Assembly (NCBI RefSeq): GCF_013761175.1
Contig: NZ_JACDUR010000005.1
Location: 778,970-842,969 of the forward strand
Source: Nonomuraea soli
GTDB taxonomy: Bacteria > Actinomycetota > Actinomycetes > Streptosporangiales > Streptosporangiaceae
DNA: 64,000 nucleotides
Reading direction: 5' to 3'
Position 1 is the first letter of the stretch. The number at the start of each line of letters is the position of its first letter. A program made the position numbers and the translations under genes. A model generated the notes under the pieces. That model made no database searches. It was not told the DNA's origin and saw only the letters and a program-made list of their open reading frames with translations. Below, in pieces: positions 14,912 through 22,156 of this stretch.

Positions 14912-15555
14912 TACGTGCCGCCGAGCTGCGCCACGACCTGCTCCAGGGCGTTGGGGTCGAAGGCGAGGTCGCCGAGCATCTGACCGTTGAGCAGCACGGT
15001 GGGCGTGCCTTCGAGCTGCGGGTTGTCCTTGAGGTGGCCGGCCGCCCGCTCCTGGCCGCGCACGCAGGAGTCGAATCCGGTCGCCCGTACTCCTGCCTTC
15101 TGCCCTGCGGCGACGAGTTCGTCGAGGGTGAATCCGCTGGCGGTGCCGTGCGGTTCGGGCTGCATGCCGTACAGCTGCTCGCGGTAGGCCAGCCAGCTCT
15201 CGGCCGGGACGCAGCGTGCGGCGGCCGCGGCGCGGATGGAGTTGGAGCGCATCGGCTCGTCCGCGAAGATCGTCACGGGGTGGAAGACGACCTTCAGGCG
15301 GCCCTGCGCGGCCAGCTTCAGGAGGGTGGAGTTCACCTTGCCGTGCAGTTCCCGGCAGATCGGGCAGTCGAAGTCCTCGTAGAGGTCGAGCACGGGCTGT
15401 GTCACCCCGGGCAGGGCCAGCACGAGCGAACCGTCAGCTTGGCGCGTGATCGGCGTCTGGGCCTGTGCCTGGTCGGGCGCCTTGTCGCCGCCGGCCCAGA
15501 ACACGGTGGCCATCACGGCGACGGCGACCACGACCACGGCCACACGCTTGATCAT
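14899..15555 (-). CDS. Membrane-anchored or secreted DsbA-like thioredoxin-fold protein
   Basis: A 218-residue protein with one N-terminal hydrophobic segment (VAVVVVAVAVMATVFWAGG, signal anchor) and a DsbA/DSBA-like thioredoxin domain. The active site is CPIC (Cys64-Cys67) in YEDFDCPICREL, and the cis-Pro loop is GTPTVLLNGQ. Two further cysteines follow (ARC and DSC). It likely acts as an extracytoplasmic thiol oxidoreductase or isomerase. The ATG at 15555 is preferred over the GTG two codons upstream because AAGGAG sits 6 bases before it. It is divergent from the methyltransferase, with only 23 bases between starts. Confidence 0.85.
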   Translation of the reverse strand: MIKRVAVVVVAVAVMATVFWAGGDKAPDQAQAQTPITRQADGSLVLALPGVTQPVLDLYEDFDCPICRELHGKVNSTLLKLAAQGRLKVVFHPVTIFADEPMRSNSIRAAAAARCVPAESWLAYREQLYGMQPEPHGTASGFTLDELVAAGQKAGVRATGFDSCVRGQERAAGHLKDNPQLEGTPTVLLNGQMLGDLAFDPNALEQVVAQLGGTYLES

Positions 15556-15578
15556 CGGCACTCCTTAAGCTGGCAGGC

Positions 15579-16217
15579 ATGAGCTACATCGATCCCGCTG
15601 TCGAGCAGTACATTCTGGACCACACGACACGTTCCGACGAATTGTTCACTCAGCTCGCAGAAGAGACTCGCCGTCTGACAGGTGACGCCGCGGGCATGCA
15701 GATCTCAGCTGACCAGGGACGATTCCTGACGATGCTCACCCAGCTGGTCGATCCCACGCTGGCGGTCGAGGTCGGCACGTTCACCGGGTACTCCTCGCTG
15801 TGCATCGCGCGCGGGCTCACCCACGGGCGCCTGCACTGCTTCGACGTGAGCGACGAGTGGACCTCCGTCGCCCGCCGCTACTGGGAGAAGGCCGGGCTCG
15901 CCGAGAAGATCACGCTCACGCTGGGCCCGGCCACCGAGACCCTGCGCGAGGTGGAGGGCCCGATCCAGCTCGCCTTCATCGACGCGGACAAGACGAACTA
16001 CCCCGCCTACTACGAGCTCGTCATGGAGCGTATGGAGCCGGGCGGGCTGATCCTGGCCGACAACACGCTGCGGGGCGGGACCGTGGCCGATCCCGCCCGC
16101 ACCGAGCGTTATGTGCAGGAGATGCGCGAGTTCAACGAGCTGGTGATCAATGATCCTCGCGTGACCACGACGATCATGCCGATCCGCGACGGCGTGACGC
16201 TGATCAGGAAGAACTAG
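15579..16217 (+). CDS. SAM-dependent O-methyltransferase (COMT/MdmC-like, family 3)
   Basis: A 212-residue class I methyltransferase. Motif I is AVEVGTFTGYSSLCIARGL, the metal-ligand region is LAFIDADKTNYPAYYELVME, and ILADNTLRGG follows. This is the metal-dependent catechol O-methyltransferase-like family (MdmC, CCoAOMT). Substrate unknown; family members act on catechol-type small molecules. TTAAGCT about 12 bases before the ATG could be a -10 box, which would make the gene close to leaderless. Confidence 0.88.
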   Translation: MSYIDPAVEQYILDHTTRSDELFTQLAEETRRLTGDAAGMQISADQGRFLTMLTQLVDPTLAVEVGTFTGYSSLCIARGLTHGRLHCFDVSDEWTSVARRYWEKAGLAEKITLTLGPATETLREVEGPIQLAFIDADKTNYPAYYELVMERMEPGGLILADNTLRGGTVADPARTERYVQEMREFNELVINDPRVTTTIMPIRDGVTLIRKN

Positions 16218-16232
16218 AAAAACCGGGAGGGG

Positions 16233-16913
16233 CTAGCGGGCGAACGCGATGGCCGTCGCCGTCGAGATGGCCGAGACCAGCACCACGACCACCACCACGG
16301 TGCCCAGCGGGTTGCGGCGTTGGGGCGGCGCCGCGGCGATCCGCAGCGGCCGGCGCTCGGGGACGGGCGCCACCACCGCTCGCGGGGTCTTCTTCGGCTT
16401 GTCGGGAGCCGGAGGCGGCACCACGATCGGCACCGGCTGCGCCAGCCTGGGCTGCTTGGTCGGCGTCGGCGTCGGCGTCGGTGTCGGTGTCGGCGTCGGC
16501 TCGGGGGTCGGTTCCGGACTGTATGTGGGCGGCGGCGGGGCGGGGCTGTAGGTGGGCTTGGGGCTCGGCTTGGGCGCGGGCGGCGGAGCGCACTCCGCCG
16601 GGCACCCGCAGCCGAGGTTGATCGACACGAGCCCGCCGACGTTCACGCAGAGCTCGACGTCGACCGGCCCGACCACGACGCCGCCGCCCTTGCCGTGCTC
16701 GTCGTGGACGGCGTCGTCCTCGGACGTCACGTCCGGCTCGCCGGCGTCTTCGACGGTCTCGGCGTGGTCGGCGTCCTCCGGTTCGTCGGCGGCCCCCGAG
16801 GGGTGGGCCGCCATCGCGACGACCCGGCCGACGGGCTCCGGCTCGGCGACCGCCCCCGCGGCCGAGGCGCCCGCTGCCATCAGGATGGCCAGTACGGCAA
16901 GCGCCAGCCGCAT
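16233..16913 (-). CDS. Secreted/anchored Pro-Thr-repeat protein with C-terminal membrane helix
   Basis: A 226-residue protein of no named family. It has a signal peptide (LALAVLAILMAAGASAAGA), an acidic segment (residues 40-75), a short module with four cysteines (ELCVNVGG... LGCGCPAEC, about 87-107), a long Pro-Thr/Pro-Ser stretch including uninterrupted TP repeats (about 115-155), and a terminal hydrophobic helix (TVVVVVVLVSAI) ending in Arg. The plan is that of a protein displayed outside the membrane on a stiff Pro-rich stalk. I see no LPxTG motif. It follows the DUF4239 gene by 2 bases, so the two are probably cotranscribed. Confidence 0.7.
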   Translation of the reverse strand: MRLALAVLAILMAAGASAAGAVAEPEPVGRVVAMAAHPSGAADEPEDADHAETVEDAGEPDVTSEDDAVHDEHGKGGGVVVGPVDVELCVNVGGLVSINLGCGCPAECAPPPAPKPSPKPTYSPAPPPPTYSPEPTPEPTPTPTPTPTPTPTKQPRLAQPVPIVVPPPAPDKPKKTPRAVVAPVPERRPLRIAAAPPQRRNPLGTVVVVVVLVSAISTATAIAFAR

Positions 16914-16915
16914 GG

Positions 16916-17683
16916 TCAGGCGCTCCAGGAGATGCGCTGGAGCTCGGAGAGCAGCCCGGAGAAGGCGTCAGGCGTGACCGCCAGCGCCCCGTCGAAGACA
17001 CGCGAGATGTCGACGGTCAGGTAGATGCCCATGCCCAGCAGGACCGCCATCAGCGCGAGCGGCAGCAGCGCCATCCCGCGTGGCCTGGCCCCGCCCAGCA
17101 GCGGCAGCACGAGAACGGCCAGACCGGTGGCCACGGTGACGCCGAGCAGGCTCGGCGGCGGGGTGGCGGCGGCGTCCATCGCCCGCTGCCTGCGGGTGGC
17201 GGAGATCTCGCTGATGTGCTGCAGGACCGAGGCCTGGGCCTCCTCCTCGTCGTTGCCCTTGACCTGCAGGTCGACGACGCCCTTGCGCAGGTCCTCCAGG
17301 CGTGCCCAGCCTTCTGGGCTGAGCTTGCCGTCCGCCATGAGCGGCCACTCGGCGTCCTTGACGAACCTGGCGTAGTCGTGCAGGCCGGTCTGGATCGTGG
17401 CGACCGAGGCGGCGGGCAGTTCGGCCGCCGACCACGACGCCTCGGCGATGGCCTGGGACTCGGCGTAGGTGTTGAGCCTGGCCGCGTCGGCGGTAGTCCA
17501 CGGCACCACGATCGCGATGGCGAACGCGATGAGGAACAGCGCCGAGATCATCGACCCGGCGTGGGCGACGGTGGGACCAGCCGGGTCGCCGTCGTCGGAT
17601 GCGCTGCGCAGCTTCCTGATCAACACGCTGGCGATGATCACCAGTGCGATGGCGCTCGCTCCGGCGAGAAGATATCCGGCCAT
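16916..17683 (-). CDS. DUF4239 (bestrophin-like) membrane protein
   Basis: The 255-residue product has hydrophobic segments at the N-terminus (LLAGASAIALVIIASVLI), near 45-62, and two near the C-terminus. The loop AEASWSAAELPAASVATIQT followed by DYARFVKDAEWPLM and SPEGWARLEDLR matches the conserved core of DUF4239 proteins, a widespread actinobacterial family distantly related to bestrophin channels. Function is not established. It is the first gene of a pair with the PT-repeat secreted protein, suggesting a joint envelope role. Confidence 0.75.
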   Translation of the reverse strand: MAGYLLAGASAIALVIIASVLIRKLRSASDDGDPAGPTVAHAGSMISALFLIAFAIAIVVPWTTADAARLNTYAESQAIAEASWSAAELPAASVATIQTGLHDYARFVKDAEWPLMADGKLSPEGWARLEDLRKGVVDLQVKGNDEEEAQASVLQHISEISATRRQRAMDAAATPPPSLLGVTVATGLAVLVLPLLGGARPRGMALLPLALMAVLLGMGIYLTVDISRVFDGALAVTPDAFSGLLSELQRISWSA

Positions 17684-17693
17684 GACCCTACCA

Positions 17694-17722
17694 GTCTCTC
17701 GGTGTCAACTACGGAGAGAGAC
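17694..17722. promoter_or_regulatory. Inverted repeat upstream of the DUF4239 gene
   Basis: GTCTCTC (17694-17700) and GAGAGAC (17716-17722) form a perfect 7-bp inverted repeat with a 15-base spacer, directly in front of the start of the DUF4239 gene. It is a plausible operator; no regulator is adjacent. Confidence 0.4.
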
Positions 17723-17759
17723 ATTAACATCACCATAGGTAGCCATGGGTGTCATCGAC

Positions 17760-17794
17760 GGCGTGGCGGCGGCCGTGTTCGCCGCAGCCACGCC
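17760..17794 (-). terminator. Terminator hairpin after ilvE
   Basis: GGCGTGGC/GCCACGCC stem (17760-17767 with 17787-17794), extended inward by further G-C pairs, just after the ilvE stop. There is no T-run. Confidence 0.6.
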
Positions 17795-17800
17795 CGATCG

Positions 17801-18889
17801 TCAGCCGATCTTGTGGATCCACCCGTGGTGGTCGGGGCGGCCGCCGTACTGAATGCCGACGAGCTCCTCGCGCACGCGCATGGTCACCGGCCCTGGGGTG
17901 CCGTCGCCGATGGTCCAGGCGCGGTCGGCGCCCTTGACGAAGCCGACAGGCGTCACGACGGCGGCGGTGCCGCAGGCGAAGACCTCTCCGAGCTCTCCCG
18001 ACTCGCAGCCGGCCTGCCACTCCTCGATGGACAGCCGTCCCTCGACGGGCTCGAGGCCGAGCTCGGCGGCGAGGGTGAGGATCGAGTCGCGGGTGATGCC
18101 GGGCAGCAGGGTGCCGGTGAGGGCGGGCGTGAGCAGCTTGTCGCCGTAGACGAAGAACAGGTTCATCCCGCCCATCTCTTCGACGTAGCGGTGCTCGTGC
18201 GAGTCGAGCCAGACCACCTGGTCGCAGCCCTGCTCGACGGCCTGCCGGGTGGCGACGAACGCGCCCGCGTAGTTGCCGCCGCACTTGGCGGCGCCGGTGC
18301 CGCCGGGGGCGGCGCGGGTGTACTCCGTGGACAGCCACACCGACACCGGCTTGAGGCCGCCGGTGAAGTAGGAGGCGGCCGGCGAGGCGATCACCATGAA
18401 CTTGTAGCTGCGCGAGGGGTAGTTCACGCCCAGCCCGACCTGGGTGGCGATGATGAAGGGCCGCAGGTAGAGGCTGTGGCCCTCGGTGGTGGGCACCCAG
18501 TCGCGGTCGGTCTGGACGAGCAGCTCCAGCGCCTCGACGAAGGTCTCCTCGGGCAGCTCCGGCATGGCCATGCGCTGGCACGACAGGTTGAAGCGGGCGG
18601 CGTTGGCGTAGGGCCTGAACGTCACGATCGAGCCGTTGACCTGGCGGTAGGCCTTGAGGCCCTCGAAGAGCTCCTGGCCGTAGTGGAAGACCGAGGTGGC
18701 CGGGTCGAGGGTCAGCGGGCCGTACGGCATGAGCCGCGCGTTGTGCCAGCCAAGCTCCTCGGTGTAGTCGATCGAGATCATGTGATCGGTGAAGTGCTGC
18801 CCGAACCCGGGGCTGGAAAGTACCTGCTCGCGCTCCGCATCGGTGCGCGCGTGGTCGGAGAGCTGCACATCGAAGCTGAGCTGAGTCAT
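17801..18889 (-). CDS. ilvE: Branched-chain amino acid aminotransferase
   Basis: A 362-residue fold-type IV PLP aminotransferase. The family signatures are VFHYGQELFEGLKAYRQVNG near the N-terminus and the GAAKCGGNYAGAF region, whose lysine binds PLP. The EVFACGTAAVVTPVG segment closes the phosphate-binding site. It catalyses the last step (transamination) of Leu, Ile and Val synthesis. The start at MTQLSFDVQ has AAGGGAA upstream. It follows leuB on the same strand across a hairpin terminator, so expression may be partly separate. Confidence 0.95.
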   Translation of the reverse strand: MTQLSFDVQLSDHARTDAEREQVLSSPGFGQHFTDHMISIDYTEELGWHNARLMPYGPLTLDPATSVFHYGQELFEGLKAYRQVNGSIVTFRPYANAARFNLSCQRMAMPELPEETFVEALELLVQTDRDWVPTTEGHSLYLRPFIIATQVGLGVNYPSRSYKFMVIASPAASYFTGGLKPVSVWLSTEYTRAAPGGTGAAKCGGNYAGAFVATRQAVEQGCDQVVWLDSHEHRYVEEMGGMNLFFVYGDKLLTPALTGTLLPGITRDSILTLAAELGLEPVEGRLSIEEWQAGCESGELGEVFACGTAAVVTPVGFVKGADRAWTIGDGTPGPVTMRVREELVGIQYGGRPDHHGWIHKIG

Positions 18890-18930
18890 GGGATTCCCTT
18901 CATGAACGACTGCGTGACCAATACTAGGAC

Positions 18931-18970
18931 GTAAAAAGAAATACCCGGCAGCTGTCCAGCCACCGGGCAT
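18931..18970 (-). terminator. Hairpin with T-tail between leuB and ilvE
   Basis: On the minus strand ATGCCCGG/CCGGGTAT (18963-18970 with 18941-18948) is followed by TTCTTTTTA. It is an intrinsic terminator after leuB or an attenuator in front of ilvE; I find no leader peptide with runs of Leu/Ile/Val codons here, so plain termination is more likely. Confidence 0.7.
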
Positions 18971-19009
18971 TCGAGGGCGGCCGAGCGCGGAGGGCGCCCA
19001 GCCGTGCGG

Positions 19010-20041
19010 CTAGGCGCCGCCGGCTACTCGGGTCGCGATGTCGTCGCCGATCCGGCTGGTGCTGCGGCCGGGGGTGCGGGCGAGGATGTCGGCGGCGACG
19101 GCCTGCTCGACGCGGACCGCCTCGGCGGCGTGGCCGAGGTGGTCGAGGAGCATGGCGACCGACAGGATCGTGGCGGTCGGGTCGGCCTTGCCCTGGCCGG
19201 CGATGTCGGGGGCGCTGCCGTGGACCGGCTCGAACATGCTCGGCGCGGTGCGGTCGGGGTTGACGTTGCCGCTGGCGGCCAGGCCGATGCCGCCGGCGAT
19301 GGCGGCGCCGATGTCGGTGATGATGTCGCCGAAGAGGTTGTCGGTGACGATCACGTCGAAGCGCGAGGGGTGGGTCACGAAGAACATCGACGCGGCGTCG
19401 ACGTGCTGGTAGTCGGTGGTGACCTCGGGATAGTCGGCGGCGACGCGCTTGACCGTGCGGGCCCACAGGTCGCCGGCGAAGGTGAGCACGTTGGTCTTGT
19501 GGACCAGGGTGAGGTGCTTGCGCGGGCGCGACTGGGCCTTGTCGAAGGCGTAGCGCACGACGCGCTCGACGCCGAAGGCGGTGTTGAGCGACTCCTGGGT
19601 GGCGACCTCGTGCGGGGTGCCCTTGCGCAGCACGCCTCCGGCGCCCGCGTAGAGCGACTCGGTGCCCTCGCGGACGACGACCATGTCGATGTCGTCGGGT
19701 CCGGCGTCGGCGATGGGGGTCTTCACGCCGGGGAAGAGCTTGACCGGGCGCAGGTTGACGTAGTGGTCGAGCTCGAATCGCAGCTTGAGCAGCAGGTCGC
19801 GCTCCAGGACGCCAGGGGGCACGCTGGGGTCGCCGACAGCGCCGAGCAGGATGGCGTCGAAGCCGCGCAGTTCCTCGAGCACGGAGTCGGGCAGGGTCTC
19901 GCCGGTGCGGTGGTAGCGCGCGGCGCCGAGGTCGTAGTGGTGGGTGTCGAACTTGACGCCCACAGCCTCCAGGACCTTCAGCCCCTCGGCCACGACTTCG
20001 GTGCCGATGCCGTCTCCGGGGATCACTGCCAAACGTGTCAT
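19010..20041 (-). CDS. leuB: 3-isopropylmalate dehydrogenase
   Basis: The 343-residue product starts MTRLAVIPGDGIGTEVVAEG and has the isocitrate/isopropylmalate dehydrogenase signature in DVIVTDNLFGDIITDIGAAI. Metal-binding aspartates lie in VTDNLFGD and the NAD-binding loop is GSAPDIAGQGKADP. It oxidises 3-isopropylmalate to 2-ketoisocaproate in leucine synthesis. Length and sequence fit the actinobacterial form. An upstream in-frame start adds 14 Arg-rich residues and is not favoured. A dyad shared with cimA sits about 50 bp upstream. It is divergent from the NlpC/P60 gene. Confidence 0.94.
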   Translation of the reverse strand: MTRLAVIPGDGIGTEVVAEGLKVLEAVGVKFDTHHYDLGAARYHRTGETLPDSVLEELRGFDAILLGAVGDPSVPPGVLERDLLLKLRFELDHYVNLRPVKLFPGVKTPIADAGPDDIDMVVVREGTESLYAGAGGVLRKGTPHEVATQESLNTAFGVERVVRYAFDKAQSRPRKHLTLVHKTNVLTFAGDLWARTVKRVAADYPEVTTDYQHVDAASMFFVTHPSRFDVIVTDNLFGDIITDIGAAIAGGIGLAASGNVNPDRTAPSMFEPVHGSAPDIAGQGKADPTATILSVAMLLDHLGHAAEAVRVEQAVAADILARTPGRSTSRIGDDIATRVAGGA

Positions 20042-20082
20042 GCGGAGCACTTTACCGGTCCGTCTCGCCGTACGAACACACA

Positions 20083-20097
20083 TCTCAGGATTCGGAC
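20083..20097 (-). promoter_or_regulatory. Dyad-like site upstream of leuB (shared operator candidate)
   Basis: TCTCAGGATTCGGAC: the first 12 bases are identical to the cimA site at 14897. Its centre is 49 bp upstream of the leuB start, similar to the spacing at cimA and ilvB. The second half is less symmetric than the others. Confidence 0.45.
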
Positions 20098-20154
20098 ACG
20101 AGTAAATGTCTGATTTGCACCCTTTTGACCATTTCGTTAGAGTCCTGACCTGCC

Positions 20155-20280
20155 AAATCCGCCGCGCCGTCCGTGGCGGAGCCGGGGACCCATTCTCCCC
20201 CGGGGCGAATCGGCGCTTTCCGCCGTAGGGCCGCGCTTCCAGGCCCGAGCCCGTCAGCTAACCCGGCCGGCCTCGTGGAA
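20155..20280 (+). ncRNA. c-di-AMP riboswitch (ydaO/yuaA type)
   Basis: The conserved core of this class is present in order: GCCGGGGACCCA at about 20180, CGGGGCGAATCGGCGC at about 20203, TAGGGC at 20226, and CCCGAGCCCGTCAGCTAACC at about 20245-20264, ending CCGGCCGGC. In actinobacteria this class commonly precedes NlpC/P60 and resuscitation-factor genes and turns them down when cyclic di-AMP is high. An NlpC/P60 gene follows here. The boundaries are approximate. Confidence 0.9.
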
Positions 20281-20317
20281 GGTCAATCCCCTGTCCCCCA
20301 TTCGCCTTGCCCTGCTC

Positions 20318-20884
20318 GTGTCCGCTCCCCTCGGACTCGGCCTCGTGCTCACCGCCTCCCCCGCCTCCGCCTCCGCTCCCGAGAAGCCCGTCACCCTCAC
20401 GCTCGACGGCGCCGGGATCAAGGAGATCCGCGACAAGGCCCTCAAGCCGCCCGCCTGGAAGAAGGCCCTGGCCTTCGCCATGGCCGAGCGCGGCACCCCG
20501 TACGTGTGGGGCGGCGCCTCCGCCAGCGGCTACGACTGTTCGGGGCTGATGCTGCGGGCCTACGAGAGCGCCGGCATCGAGCTGCCGCGCACCGCGGCCG
20601 AGCAGTACTCCGCCTTCGATCGCAAGATCTCCTGGGACGACCTCAAGCCGGGCGACATGGTCTTCTTCTCCGGCCTCGGGCACGTCGGCATGATCAGCCG
20701 GCCCGGCTACATGGTGCACGCGCCGCACTCGGGCGACGTGGTCAAGGAGGAGAGGCTCAGCGGCTGGCGCCGCCAGGCGTTCGCGGGCGCCGTACGGCCC
20801 GACCCCAAGGGCGTCACCGCCTGGGCGGCCCAGATCAAGCAGAGGCGCGCTCCCGCACCCGCGATGCTCACCGCGAGCCTGTGA
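20318..20884 (+). CDS. Secreted NlpC/P60 peptidoglycan endopeptidase
   Basis: A signal peptide (LGLGLVLTASPASASA) precedes an NlpC/P60 domain. Counted from the GTG at 20318, the catalytic Cys is residue 74 (GYDCSGLMLRAY), the base is His122 (LGHVGMI), and the third polar residue is probably His134 or His137 (MVHAPHSG). Such enzymes cut the peptide stems of peptidoglycan. The start is unsettled: the GGAAGG at 20277-20282 is too far from the GTG, and the frame between reads NPLSPIRLALLVSAP, a natural signal-peptide beginning, yet it has no ATG/GTG/TTG. A CTG at 20291 would fit the ribosome site. It is controlled by the c-di-AMP riboswitch. Confidence 0.88.
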   Translation: MSAPLGLGLVLTASPASASAPEKPVTLTLDGAGIKEIRDKALKPPAWKKALAFAMAERGTPYVWGGASASGYDCSGLMLRAYESAGIELPRTAAEQYSAFDRKISWDDLKPGDMVFFSGLGHVGMISRPGYMVHAPHSGDVVKEERLSGWRRQAFAGAVRPDPKGVTAWAAQIKQRRAPAPAMLTASL

Positions 20885-20909
20885 GCCCTTCCCGATCTAT
20901 CGTGGAGGC

Positions 20910-21722
20910 ATGGAGAAGATCCGGCTGACCGGCGCGCAGGCCACCATGCTGGCCACCCTGTACGGCAAGGCCGTCGACGCCGGCTCTCCCCGCTCGATCC
21001 TGCACGACACCATGGCACTCGACGCCATCGGGAAGATCGACCACGATTTCTCCAAGGTCGGCATGAAGCCCGGCGACGCCGCCACGGTCGCGCTGCGCAG
21101 CCTCCACTTCGACGGCTGGACGCGCGAGTTCCTCGCCGCGCACCCCTCGTGCACCGTGCTGCACCTGGGCTGCGGCATGGACACGCGCGTCTTCCGCATC
21201 GGCCCCGGCTCCGGGGTGCGGTGGTACGACGTGGACTATCCCGACGTCATCGACCTGCGGCGCAAGCTCTACCCCGCCGGCCGTCCCGGCTACGAGATCG
21301 TCGCGACGTCGGTCACCCCTCCCGGCTGGCTCGACCGGGTGCCGGCGGACCTGCCGGTGCTCGTGGTCGCCGAGGGGCTGACCATGTACCTCCGCGAGGA
21401 GGAGGGGCGCGAGCTGTTGCGCCGCATCGTGGAGCACTTCCCCGGCGGGCAGCTCGTCTTCGACGCCTTCAGCCGTCGCGGCATCAGGATGCAGAGGATG
21501 AACAAGCCCGTCCAGGTCGCCGGGGCGAGGCTGCACTGGGGCGTGGACGGTGCCGCCGAGCTGACCTCCGTCCACCCCCGGCTGCGCTGCCTCGACGCGG
21601 TGAGCGCCTTCGACATCGGAGGTTACGACCAGGTGGGGTTGCGCTACCGGGCTCTGGTGGGGGTGGCCCGGATGTTGCCGTTCATGCGGCGCATGGCCGT
21701 CATGTACCGGCTGGCGTTCTAG
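20910..21722 (+). CDS. Class I SAM methyltransferase of the LCM/PPM1 (TcmP-like) family
   Basis: The 270-residue product belongs to the leucine carboxyl methyltransferase-like family found in actinomycetes: ARAQQ-like opening region, motif I VLHLGCGMDTRVFRIGPG, then WYDVDYPDVIDLRRKLYP and LVVAEGLTMYLREEEG. TcmP-like members methylate polyketide or other acids at carboxylates or hydroxyls; nothing here names the substrate. It follows the NlpC/P60 gene by 25 bases and may share its transcript. Confidence 0.85.
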   Translation: MEKIRLTGAQATMLATLYGKAVDAGSPRSILHDTMALDAIGKIDHDFSKVGMKPGDAATVALRSLHFDGWTREFLAAHPSCTVLHLGCGMDTRVFRIGPGSGVRWYDVDYPDVIDLRRKLYPAGRPGYEIVATSVTPPGWLDRVPADLPVLVVAEGLTMYLREEEGRELLRRIVEHFPGGQLVFDAFSRRGIRMQRMNKPVQVAGARLHWGVDGAAELTSVHPRLRCLDAVSAFDIGGYDQVGLRYRALVGVARMLPFMRRMAVMYRLAF

Positions 21723-21833
21723 TCACTCGCTGGGACGGCCGCCGTTGTCGCGGCGGTCCAGGGACAGCTGAACGGCCTCGACCGCCTCGTTCTCGGTCTC
21801 TTCTGGCGCGTTCCAGGAATACATCTCGTACAT
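21723..21833 (-). CDS. Short 36-residue ORF downstream of a long structured leader
   Basis: The frame reads MYEMYSWNAPEETENEAVEA and ends in DRRDNGGRPSE, an acidic, soluble micro-protein with no cysteine. Its codons have high third-position GC and the stop abuts the convergent methyltransferase stop. I do not recognise it. A longer in-frame start exists, but its extra residues fall in structured leader DNA. A candidate promoter (minus strand TTGCGG, 18 bases, TACTTA, at about 22023-22052) lies nearly 200 bases upstream. Confidence 0.4.
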   Translation of the reverse strand: MYEMYSWNAPEETENEAVEAVQLSLDRRDNGGRPSE

Positions 21834-22056
21834 GATGCGACTCGTCTCGGTTCGCGGGCGTGGTTGGGGAATGTCGGACTCCGGTCGCGAATCCAACCGG
21901 GCCTGGGCTCCCCTGATCCGGATCGCGGATCCTGCGGGGAGAAGGGACTGACCGGCCGACGCGACGCCACTCACCGCGGCGAGTCGTCGACCTGCCCTAA
22001 CAGGCCTCGCCGCGGCAGGTAATAAGTACGAGTACCTGGCGCATTACCGCAAGGAT
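21834..22056 (-). promoter_or_regulatory. Structured leader and candidate promoter of the 36-residue ORF
   Basis: Minus-strand TTGCGG-18-TACTTA (about 22052 down to 22023) is a fair promoter. Just inside it, CCGCGGCGAG (21974-21983) pairs with CTCGCCGCGG (22006-22015). The overlapping ACCTGCC (21990-21996) pairs with GGCAGGT (22014-22020), so the two stems compete or form a pseudoknot. I match no known riboswitch class. Confidence 0.35.
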
Positions 22057-22063
22057 AACCCGA

Positions 22064-22104
22064 CTGTCTCGTAGGACGTCCTACTATCTCATATCGTGAG
22101 ACAG
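22064..22104. promoter_or_regulatory. Nested palindromes between serA terminator and the small-ORF promoter
   Basis: CTGTCTC (22064-22070) and GAGACAG (22098-22104) enclose the perfect palindrome GTAGGACGTCCTAC (22071-22084) and TCTCATATCGTGAGA (22087-22101). The last resembles the 15-bp dyads near cimA, leuB and ilvB. Confidence 0.5.
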
Positions 22105-22108
22105 CAGA

Positions 22109-22140
22109 ACGGCCGGCGCCCCTGGCGGGACGCCGGCCGT
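22109..22140 (-). terminator. serA terminator
   Basis: Perfect ACGGCCGGCG/CGCCGGCCGT stem (22109-22118 with 22131-22140), 17 bases after the serA stop; the minus strand continues TCTGCTGTCTC, weakly T-rich. Confidence 0.75.
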
Positions 22141-22156
22141 ACAAGGTCGCGAAAGG

